Below, in pieces: positions 20,746 through 31,063 of a stretch of 64,000 nucleotides of DNA. Location of the stretch: NCBI GenBank assembly GCA_009763385.1, contig CM019823.1, positions 42,713,828-42,777,827 of the forward strand, in the 5' to 3' direction. The DNA is from Coix lacryma-jobi var. lacryma-jobi. Lineage: Eukaryota > Streptophyta > Magnoliopsida > Poales > Poaceae. How positions within the stretch are numbered: position 1 is the stretch's first letter; every line of letters begins with the position of its first letter. Both the position numbers and the translations under genes were made by a program. The notes beneath the pieces were generated by a model. The model saw only the letters and a list, made by a program, of their open reading frames with translations, did not search any database and was not told where the DNA came from.

Positions 20746-23700
20746 TCTATATATTTCACAGCTAAAAAGACTAAAGAATGGAGTGCAGCAATCGTTCGCT
20801 CCGTCGTCCTGCCATCTCGCTTGCGATCCCGCACCACGACGCGCTGTTAGGTGGGACCTCTTCACGCAATCGCGGAAACAAAGCCGCGCAGTATACGAAA
20901 CAACAATTACGGCTCATGCTTCCTTCCTCCCATCTGTGGCTTCCCGGTGCCCGCTGACGACCAGGTGCTCCTCTCACTCGATGCATGCCGACTCCTCTCC
21001 CCCTTCTCTCTCCCCACGCGCCGGGGCGGTGGCAAGAGGTCAGGGCGTCATCTCCCCAATCGACGCGCCTACGGCGCCCTTCACCCACTCTGCGCTGGAT
21101 CTCTCTTCCTCTCGCCTGGACCCTAGATCGAGGATGAGGACAACACAACAGGACGCAGGTTGATGCGGCACGCGGCGGCAGGCACTCGTGAAACATTGGC
21201 GATGTACGCAAGCTGTTGCGTAACGCTGCCGGAGGCCGTGGCAGGGACGCCACCTTTGGGCGTCGGGAGGCCGCAGTGGATGGGGCCCAAAGCCATCGCC
21301 TGGCGAGGTGGGGCACGTCGCATGTGGGCATCGGGAGGCCGCAGCGGAGGGGGCGCGAAGCCAGCCCGGGCCGTTGTCGCTGCCGACGCGGTGCTAACTC
21401 GGACGCGAGGCTGGGGCGTGGAAGCACATCTACCTCCTCTTCATCCCGGATCCCTTCATCCCCTGCCTCGTCCCAAACAAATGCATCTGCCGCTGCTCTG
21501 CCCGTCCCAGGAAGCACATCCACCCGCGGCAGCGACGATGCAAGCCTCGACGACCCAAGCCAGCAGGGTAGGCGGCAACAGATGCAGTTGATTGGAGGTG
21601 AGGTACAGATGGTTAATTTGTTTTCTGAAGCCTAGATTAAATTTCTTGTCCATATTTGTTTCTTGATGCCTAGGTTGATTTTTCTGTCCATTTGTTTGCC
21701 AACAACTTAGAACCTGTTCGTCAACCTCACCTCTTCAGTCTAAGAATTATTTAGTTCCGGAAAACTTTTGGGTAAAGTTTCGTATCAAACTTTATCCGAA
21801 CATGAACTAACTAGGCTCAAAAGATTCGTCTCGATAGGTAAATACTAAAGTACAATTAGTTATTTTTTATCTACATTTAATGTTTTATGCATGCATTTAA
21901 AGATTGATGTGACGGAAAATCTAAAATTTTTTGAGCCTTTTGGGGGACTAAACACCACCTTTAGCCCTATGCCCACCAGCGTCCACTGGCCAGCAGCTGC
22001 AAAGCCCCCAGCCAGCCAGGGCGTCAGCGAGGTGCCCAGACCTCAAACAGCCAAGCACTGCCCCTGAACGCTACAGCCTCACCTAGAACAATATTATTCT
22101 TGAGCTTCTTATGGTTATAGAATACTCGGCTGAGAACATCTTATAGTATTATAAAGTTAATTTATGGGTTCAGCAGATAGGAAACCTATTCATGGTCAGA
22201 GGTGTTTTTTTTCTGTACTACAGATTGGGAGATGTCCTCATGTAAATAAGATATTAGTAGCCAACCTAATATATTTGAGTGGTAACTTGCTATTTTGTCA
22301 ACCTTTTTTTGGCAATTATGCAGACAAATTTATGACATTGATTGGATTAAACTCTTTGTTGTTGGTTGTTAATGCAATACAGAGTCGGCCCCTGCCCCGT
22401 AATTGATTGTGACGACGACGCAGCAGCAAGAAGTTTAAGTCAGGGCAAGGGTTGTAATCTGTCGTGATTGACAGTATTGCCACTCCCAGGTTAGATGAAC
22501 AATACATGTCTAGCCAATACTATTATGTGTAGTTTGTGCTAACCTTAGTAGTCAAGTATTTGTCATGATAAAGGTATTTAGGCTATTGATGCGCTTAAGT
22601 TTGCAAAAATTAAGATGACTCTTTAATCGTCCCCACCCCACAAAAGTTGTATTGGTTGGATTTTGTTTGTCGATTCCTATGTTTCGTTTGTTGTCCTCTA
22701 ATCTGCAAATAATCTTAGTGCTCTTACAGTCGGATGGAATACGAATTATTTTACCTTTGCTTCTTGATGTATTTTTTTGTCTCATTCAGACTTCAAAAGA
22801 AATCAGAATCCTCTGTAAGTCTGCCAAAAAAGAAACCTCTGTAAGAGCACCCAGCAGGTGTGCTCAGGACCAAACATACCGATGCAACTTTCAGAGACGG
22901 TCCGTTCTTTGTGAAATCATTGGTGTATTTCTTCGTAATAGTTATTATTGAGCTTTGGCTCAGGTTCTGTTCAATGGCAGATTGAGAAGGCAAAAAAAAT
23001 ACCTCTGTAGAGCATGATATGAGATATGAACTAATATTTTTTTAATGTTTTAATTAATATCTGTACTGAATGTTGGATTATTGTGTGGCTTGTAGCTTTG
23101 CAGGGGATAGCTGCAACAAATCATGCTGCTGAGATATTTTCGTCTGGCCGGAAAACTGATTTCCCTCATTTCTTGAATTTGGATAGATTAAAGGTGATAT
23201 GTGATCATCTATGATTTATAAATCAAAGTTATTATCAGCATGTTTGCTCATAAGATTTCTAGGATTGTTGATGGTAATGCGGCTGAACCTTGTGATCCTG
23301 ACATAGGATTATCAATATATAGATCTAGATCGTTTATTTCTTTCATGCCCTATAAATCTTCTTGGTTTCTTTTGTATGTGTTATTATAATGTTGTGCGCT
23401 TCAGGGCTCAGCTACCTCCTGCACATGATGTTGTCACTTGCCTACTTGCATTGTTCTGAGATGTCTTGTTTCGGTAGTTGGGATTTCCTCAATTTTTAAA
23501 ATAAGAGAATAATAAATTTAGTGATTTTTGTCATTTTATATGATTTTTCATAAAACACGATTGAATTCTAACGTTTGTGACAAAAGTACATCTATGCTTT
23601 TTGAATGTGCATCGCTTTAATTTCTTGGAGCCATACAAAATTGTTTTTGATTGAATCTTAATGAAGTATTTCAAATTTGATAAAATTAATTTTGGATTTA

Positions 23701-24696
23701 ATATGATCTCTAGCGTTAGCACGAGCAAATATAGTAGCTATGTACACCTAATTTTTCTTACGGAGATAGGGTATTGTTTAGGTAGTTTAAACTTTGAAAA
23801 AGTGAGCTCTCTTGGCTGATGATGAGGCTAGGCTAGGTTTCTAAGGCCAACCCATCTACATGGTGAGGTGTGCGGGGTTACGAAAAACATTGATGACCCC
23901 ACCTCATCACATGAGGTGACTGGGGTCGACCATAAGAAGTGGTCGGGTCGATCGGAACATCATCGACAGGTGATGACATGACACACGCCCTTTCTGGCTT
24001 TGCTAAAGCGACTAGACAACAGGGTCTTCTTTGAGTGCGGCTATGTGCAACGCATGTCATTCTGCAAGGCGGAGCTCGCTGTTGTGGCTTTAGGGTCTAT
24101 CGACTTGTGATGTCTGGAACGAAGCATGGTGCGGCGGTGCTTTGACCATCGCGAGCGTTCAAGGGTTCAACTGACATCGGCGTTCCCAAGCGCTACGGGC
24201 TCGGTAAGACTGTGTTTGTCCAATGTCAATTGTATGTTGTGTACACAGAGAAAAGGTAGGGCCTTAGGCCTCTTAGGTGGAGAGACCACAACAACATCCA
24301 TAATGAGTGCATACCGGCGAGAGAGGCGGACGTGGGGGCTCACAGTGAGCTCGGGGGTGGATAGGATGGTGGTGCAGCGGTGAGGTGTGAGCGTGGTGAG
24401 TCAGTGCATTATAGGTAGAGCAGCAGCGCCAATGGAGCCAATCCAATCGACGCCTCCTTTTTTTGGCAACATTGAGCGGCTCCGTGTTAGCTAACTGTGT
24501 GATCCGTGTATTTTTAGATAATTTTTTTTGCTTTTCCTAGCAACGCACATGCATGCTACTTAGAAATTGTTTAAATGAAAGTAAGACTCTCACCGTTATT
24601 TTTTTCTTAAATGTTACTTTAATGTTAGTTTTAAATTTTACAGTCGTGTGATCTAAGTTTTGTTGTCCCGTAGCAACGCACGGGTACGCTACCTAT
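20746..24696 (+). mobile_element. putative Helitron 1 (about 3.95 kb)
   Basis: The 3' side has the grass Helitron signature: hairpin CCCGTAGCAACGCACGGG at 24667-24684, then 12 bases ending CTAT in place of CTAG. The 5' side begins TCTATATATTTCACAGCTAA and is similar to the 5' end of the second element at 35387 (both continue GACTAAAG.ATGG). The interior has GC-rich exon-like sequence near the 5' end (20850-21600), splice-bounded fragments, and a MITE-like insert around 21710-21965. No Rep/helicase is encoded. The 5' boundary is less certain than the 3' one. Confidence 0.5.
23104..23193 (+). pseudogene. exon-like 90-bp fragment inside Helitron 1
   Basis: It is bounded by a TTTGCAG acceptor and an AAAG|GTGAT donor and is open for exactly 30 codons (GIAATNHAAEIFSSG ... 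LNLDRLK). The size, phase and splice sites look like an intact captured exon. I do not recognise the parent gene. Confidence 0.4.
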
Positions 24697-24699
24697 CTC

Positions 24700-26022
24700 C
24701 TAAAATACTTAACTAACCTCTGAGACAATTGTTTTATTTTGGGAGACAATCCAAAAAAAGAACCATCTCTGTAAAACTAAAGCGTTCGCCTCTGAAAATA
24801 GACGGGCTATTTATAAGGCTGTCTCAATTAATAAGTCCAAGCTCACCAACCCGGCCACCACTATGGTCCATACATATAAGTAACACTTAGGGTTTCAACA
24901 AGTGAGCTCCTCATTTTTTTCTCAACTATCTTTCTCACCTTCTCGCTCCTCTTTCTCCTCAATTCTCTCATCTCTAGATCATCGCAAAAAGAGGTGGTAT
25001 GCCGAGCAAGGGCTTGGCAACAACGGCGCGGTCGAGGGCCTTGCGGACATGTCTAGTATGCTCGACTATAGCAGGAAAGTTTAGCTCTTTTGTGTCTCTT
25101 TCACTCAAACCTCACGTGGGTTTGGATCGAGCACTTATATGAAACATCATCTATCATATGTTGCATCCCTCTTAATAGGACGCCATACATATTAACTTAA
25201 GATCAAATGAAAAATAAGATTGAACCGCTTGAATTGAATTTCAACAAAATCAAATGTCATCTCTTACAATCTTCATCAAGTGAGGGTGCCAACATATCAT
25301 CTTTGATTTTCTTCTTGAGCTTAGCCATCTTGAGCATGTGACTTAAATACTTAATCTCATTCATCAAATAGAGATAGTTCCAAATGTATCAAGTCACTTT
25401 CATCAACATATCCAATATAGATTTGATCCTCGATCCACCTCATGTGACCATCAAAGCTTTATTAGTACCTCAAATAAATGCAAGAACATTCTTCTTCACC
25501 CAGTAGGTTCCTTGGACCCAAGCCATCGCTTGTCCTTCACTTTCGCTTAGTACCTCGAAGTCTCTCCTTGCTATCTTCACCATCTCAATCCATCAAGTCA
25601 CTCTTTGTGTTGAAGTTGTCTTCTTCATTTCAATGGAACAAGCTTCAAATGTGAGACCATTCCATATCCAAACTGTCATGTTTGATTAGTCAAACCCAAC
25701 ATGCTTGTTCTCACAAAATCATAAAAATTCCACAATAAATAAGCCTTGCATGGATGAATCACATATGCATTGTTGTCTTATGTTTGAGCTATATTAATCA
25801 TATAACAACACATCATTTTGGCTTTATACCATATACCTGAATACTTGTGAGATAACCAAGTTTCTGTCCAACACTTAGCAAATTTGTTTGACCTTTAATC
25901 GCTTTGTCATTCTCATCCAAAATCCACTAAAAGGCTTAGTGCACTTACAATGGGCCTCATGATGGGCTTGTTGGACTCGCGGGGCTCAACAATAGGTTCA
26001 ACGGTAGGCTCGGTGATGGGCT
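24700..26022. other. intergenic repeat-derived sequence
   Basis: There is a short frame at 24902-25084 without gene features. The segment 25200-25930 reads like eroded retroelement sequence (repeated CATCAAGT, CTTCATC phrases) with no bounded structure. I see no gene here. Confidence 0.35.
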
Positions 26023-27735
26023 CACTACTTGTAGGATTTTTTTTGTTTTTCTATCTGGATTTATAGAGGTGGGCATGAACTACCATCTCTTTTGTTTGTG
26101 ATTAACAATGACCACAAAGTAGAGGCGGGCGGCCACCCTGCTTCTGATATTCAGGTTTAAGCACCTCTAGAAATCTTGTAATAACATTCGTTTCTCTACT
26201 ACATCACAACCAGCATTGTGCTGACTACTGTAAGAACATCCATTCCAATCACGGATGCTATGAAATGGAGAATATTTTAGATTTTACAAATCACAACAAA
26301 GCACTATGTTGACCTTGGGGAATTGGAGAACATGTGTAGATTTTACAAATCTTAAGAAGGCCTACCACAAATAATGTAATTTTCCACTTCCCAGATATAC
26401 ACCCAGGATGTGAAATGATGAGTCCCTTCGAATTGATTCTTAGGATATCATTAAATTTGGATGAAAGAAGAAGATGCAAAAAAGACAAGCTTCATAAAAC
26501 ATGAGGCCTTCTACGACGATTAGAGGGTTTTCTGTTGTCGTAGAAGGCCCGTCACTAAGGATCTTCTGTGACAATTACAAACTATTTTTATGACAATTTG
26601 TGATGACAACTGTAATTGTCACAAAAATTGTCATAGATCAAAAATTGTCATAAAAATGGTCACAGAAGGTCCTTAGTGACGGACCTTCTACGACAACAGA
26701 AAAACTCTCTAATCATCGTAGAAGGCCTCATTTTTTGTAGTGAACCTTTTGGCACTTGTTGTTTTCGATGTATGGCTGAAGGTATAAGAGACACACAAAG
26801 CATCTTCCTGAGAATGATGAGACAAGTCTATTGAAACCAGAATTAGGATGCAATGTCGTATCATCAACTTATGTGGATGATCTAGTGGTCCAATGATCTC
26901 ACACAATTAGAGATGAGGATCGGTAGAGGTGACTAGATTCCTCTACAGAGACAACTGTACTTTGAACCATCTCTACAAATAATTGTCCAAATATCACAAA
27001 TTTGGACAAAAAATAGTGATGTTTTTTTAATCCAAGGAGACCCCACCAGGTAGCCCACATGCAAGTCGTAAGTCACATGTTTTTCGCATGAAAAACATGT
27101 GCTTTGCGGCCAGGAGTGGATCAACCCTGCAAACTTATACCTCGTGCATTACTCCTCAAACTACTCCACCCCAAACACATTTATGTCCATGTAACATATT
27201 CGTTCTTCTCATATTATCTTCATCCTCTTTTGAAATAGGTATGTGGAACCCTAAATGAATTTAAATGAAAATGTTTTCCACCGCAAAGTTGTAGATATCA
27301 TCGAGATCTACAACTTTGGTTTTGGTCGTTTGTTCATCCAAAGAACGTCTGAAAAAAAGTTGAATTTAAAATGTGAGAAATTCAAATATATTTTTCATGG
27401 ATAGATGGTTTTAAATAAAAAGGTTGTCACTTCAAGATCTATAACTTTGGTTTTGGTTATTTCTTCATCTGTTGTCAATTAAAAATTTCAAAACTTATTG
27501 TGCACCTCCTATTTTTAGAGGCGGCTCTATTTCCAGACGCCTCTAAAATTATTTTTTAGATATATTTGGAATAAAACTAGAGATAGAGACATTTATAGAG
27601 GTGGCTAAAAAGAACAACCGCTTTAAATGCATTTGTAGAGATGGCTCAGTTCGAACTAATTTGTAGATACAACTATAAATTGAGCTGCCTGTAACTAAAA
27701 ATCTCTCGTTACTGAGAATCATTTCCGTAGTAGTG
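26023..27735. mobile_element. CACTA-type non-autonomous element
   Basis: The left end reads CACTACTTGTAGG and the right end, reversed, reads CACTACTACGGAAATG. Subterminal motifs of the TAGAGGCGG / TAGAGGTGG type recur near both ends (26070-26170 and 27515-27660). A 3-bp target duplication is not obvious. An inverted-repeat element is nested at 26501-26742. Confidence 0.5.
26501..26742. mobile_element. nested inverted-repeat element
   Basis: ATGAGGCCTTCTACGACGAT at the left pairs with ATCATCGTAGAAGGCCTCAT at the right. A near-complete foldback of about 100-bp arms contains GTCACTAAGG / CCTTAGTGAC. The right edge ends TTTTTTGTAGTG, a CACTA-like terminus. It would give a long hairpin RNA if transcribed. 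Confidence 0.65.
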
Positions 27736-27924
27736 TGAGCAAAAGTTTTTTCAACCTTCACAAAACTGGACTAAAATTAAACTCTGAGAAATGTGTTTTT
27801 GGAGTTAGGAAAGGAAAATCTTAGGGCACCTCATCTTGGCCTGAGGAATTGAGCAAATCTAGGAAAGATTGAAATATATGCTATAATAAACACTGCAAGA
27901 ATGTGACATCTTATGACAATTAGG

Positions 27925-30017
27925 TGAAAGCCCTAGTTTGGTTTTGGTTAATTGATGAAACCTATTTGGTCTAATCCTATTGTTAAGCATGTGTGTAGCT
28001 AATAAGAAAGGATTGTGACCAAGCCAAGTGGTGGAGCTAGCAAGGTGGCAACCATGGAGGATGGTGATGGCCACAAGTACTCAAAGAGATCGAGTGCTCT
28101 ACCATTGGTGAAACGAAGAAGAGAAAAGATGGAGCAAAGAGGCCCGAAGGCAAAGGTATAACCTATAGGGCTCTTTGTTTTGGTGATCATATTTAGGATA
28201 GATAGCCGTACTATTAAGAGGAGTTAATTCATGGCTTATGCGATGTTCAAGTGCCACTAGGTGTTCTCTAACATATCGATGATATAAACCTAGTGAGTGA
28301 CTAACAAACCCCTTTGAAAATGCTTTGCAAAATGCTAACACACGTGCACAAGTGTTGAAACACTTTGGTGTTGGCGCATGGGAGCAAGGGTAGAAGTTAG
28401 AAAGCAAAAGGTGCTGAGTTATCAGCATCGGATGCTGGAGGTGATAGCATCGGACGCTAGGCCGAGCGTCCGATGGTTTACCCTAGTTTCTGTCAGAATT
28501 TAAAGGAGAATCGGACGCTGGCAACGGACGCTGAGGAAACACTGTTGCAGAGTCCGATGCAGGTGACGTGGCGCGAGCGTGCTTTCCAGAGAGCATCGGA
28601 CGCTGGCCTGCGTCCGATGCAGATCCATCGGACGCGTCCGATGTGATTTGGCCCTCTCTGGAACCTCTCTGCATGGTCATCGGACGCAGGGGTTGAGCGT
28701 CCGATGTGAGCGTGCCGGAGCGTCCGTTGTGGCGCAGAAATGAGCGGAAACGAGCAGTGGCATCGGAGCGTTCGATGCCTGGCATCGGCGCGTCCGATGT
28801 CACATTAACCGTGGCGCGAAAGAATATGATCGTTGGGATCTGACGGCTCGAATTCGTATCTGGGGGACACGTGGTGCTCATCGGAGCATCGGACGATGGG
28901 GCAGCGTCCGATGGCCCCGACACCGGCGCGTCCGATGGTCGCGTTTCCAGCCCAACGGCTAGGCCAACTTGTGTGGCCTATTTAAGGGGCTTGGCTGGCT
29001 CACTTGGATGCACTCTTGCACATTTTGATTCCTAAACATTCTAGTGAGCTTTGGCAAGCCTCCCAACTCATCTTCCAAGTTGATTTAATCAAACCAAGTG
29101 AGATTGAGTGATCTAGTGCGTGATTTGAAAGAGTTCAATCTAGTGGCACTAGTTCTTCGCATCGACATTGAGTTTTCTTGTTACTCTTGGCATTTGCCGG
29201 TGCCTAGACGGTTTGGAGGCGTTGTGGTGTTGTTGGCAAGAGAAGGAGATTGTTCTTGGCCACCACCGTTCGAGTTTGTGAGAGGTTTTGGAGCCTCACC
29301 TCGCCGGAGCGGCAAGAGGCATCCTTAGTGGATTGCTCGTGTCATTGAGCTACCTCACTAGTGGTAGATTCTTATGGCGCTCTTTGTGAGCTTGGTTTTG
29401 TGCCGATTAGCCACCGGGTCACCTAGTGTTGGTCGACACAACGGGGAGTAGCGTGCCGACAAGCACGTGAACCTCGGGATAAATCTTGGTGTCTCGTGTG
29501 CTTATTGTGATTGCTTCCACATCTTGGTGATTGGTCTTCATATTCATATTCTTCGTGATTGGCATCTCAAGTGAATTTCATCGGGGATTGGCTCTCTACT
29601 AGACGATCCCGAAGGCTCGGTGAAATCACTCCTATCTAGCTCATTTACTTTGTGTATTTACTTTGAGTATTTACTTTGAGCTATTCTTTTGTGTAGATAC
29701 CATCTCTTGTTGTATATCTTTTGTCATATACCTTGTTTAGTTTGCTTGGTATATCTTGTGCACATACTTGTTTCATATACATTCTTTGTATGTTATATTT
29801 GTGCTAGAGCTAGTTTATTCCGCATTAGTTTCTAGCTCTAATTGCTTGTGTGCAATAGTTATATTAGGTAGAATTGTTGGATAGGTGACTTGCAACACAC
29901 TATTAGGCTAGCGCAAAAAGCTTCACCTTTTGTTATACTAATAGTGTTTGCCTAAATAATCTTGTAGATTTTTTAATTAGGCTATTCACCCCCCCTCTAG
30001 CCAATTCGGACTTTTCA
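27925..30017 (+). mobile_element. solo LTR, copia-like, 2093 bp
   Basis: The ends TGAAAGCCCTAGTTTGG and GGACTTTTCA are TG...CA. A perfect 5-bp duplication TTAGG flanks it (27920-27924 and 30018-30022). The 3' part (AGGCTATTCACCCCCCCTCTAGCCA at 29974-29998) is typical of grass SIRE/Maximus-type LTRs. No internal region is present. It split an older sequence that starts CACTGCAAGAATGTGACATC at about 27891 and resumes at 30018. Confidence 0.85.
28425..28940. repeat. cluster of CATCGGACGC / GCGTCCGATG motifs in the solo LTR
   Basis: The decamer core occurs at least fifteen times in both orientations, at irregular spacing, with small variants. It is not a CRISPR array, since unit length, spacing and orientation all vary. 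The composition makes a long spurious minus-strand frame (28483-28923). Confidence 0.75.
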
Positions 30018-30359
30018 TTAGGGTATGACATCTCATCGAAATGACACTAAATTAGTCAATTTTATGTCATTTGTTTCGGAACTAGCTCAACTTAGTGAAA
30101 ATAATAAATGCATGTCATAAAAAGATGTCTTAAAGCTTGTAGAATGGTATATTGTGATAAAATTTGCCATGTCATAACGATCAATTTGCTAAAGTCATAA
30201 ATTTATGACAAGGATGGTGAGTCACAAATTATTTTATTGAGTTTTTTAAAAACATTATTATCCAAGGTGGCATATAGGTCTACTTGGCAAGACGGGCCCC
30301 ACTGCCACCTAATCGAGGTGGGGCCTATATTAATTTTTTATTTTTTTCTCCTCATGTGC

Positions 30360-30660
30360 ACCCTCCTCAAAAAGGAAGATGGCATAAAGGTTCATAAAAC
30401 GAATGCCCACTTTTATTAACTTATTCATATCTAGGTCAGTAGAAAAGGGCTTCCAACTGTGTCGCACCTAATTTTAAAGATAAAATCAGACACTAATTAT
30501 ATGTGTCTAGAATTTTCACAAGACACATATAGTGAAAAAAAGATAACATAAAAAATAGTGCTTAATTAAATAGTATAAGCATATTTATATTAATACTTAC
30601 ACCTTAAGCAGAACACAATGGAAAAATATCCTTAATCTTCTATTGTTTTTTTTTATCAAA
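30360..30660 (+). repeat. dispersed repeat, copy A
   Basis: The block from AAGGAAGATGGCATAAAGGT through AATCAGACACTAA to ACACAATGGAAAAAT and CCTTAATCTTCTATT recurs at 53485-53583 plus 55224-55382. This copy is uninterrupted and so shows the pre-insertion state of the other copy. The family is unknown to me. It may be part of a CACTA-like element beginning at about 27891. Confidence 0.7.
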
Positions 30661-30737
30661 GTTGATATTGATTGACTCATAGAAAACTAATAATGCTATT
30701 CTTTTTTTGACGGATCACAAAAGTGTAACAACATACT

Positions 30738-30970
30738 ACATCCCTCCCAAAATAATTACACATCTCTCGTTCATGGGTTAATTATTTTAAGCAGTTTGAC
30801 TAAATTTGTATAAAATATCATCAATATTTATATCTCCTAATATATTTATTATGAAATATATATTGTACTATTATTACACATCATAAATATTAGTTTTTTT
30901 AATATAAATTATCAAAATTAAAAAATGATATCTTGAAAAAAGATGTGTAGTTATTTCAGCACACCAAAAT
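30738..30970. mobile_element. Stowaway-like MITE, diverged
   Basis: CATCCCTCCCAAAATAATTACACATCT on the left (30740-30766) is mirrored loosely by AGATGTGTAGTTATTTCAG on the right. The AT-rich interior has TTTGACTAAATTTGTA. Ends are imperfect. Confidence 0.45.
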
Positions 30971-31063
30971 AATTGTATTTATTGCAGAGCAGACGACTGG
31001 AACTACAATATTTATTCGGATGACATTTGGATCATAGCAACGGCTACCCCGTCCTTCACCTTT

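Noticed and set aside
20771..21523. 250-codon minus-strand frame
   Set aside because: Low-complexity Arg/Pro/Ala-rich translation of a GC-rich Helitron segment, with several competing frames and no motif.
28483..28923. 146-codon minus-strand frame rich in SDA repeats
   Set aside because: It is produced by the CATCGGACGC repeats of the solo LTR and is not a protein gene.
28425..28940. possible CRISPR-like array
   Set aside because: Units are about 10 bp, in both orientations and irregularly spaced, in a plant LTR. This excludes CRISPR.
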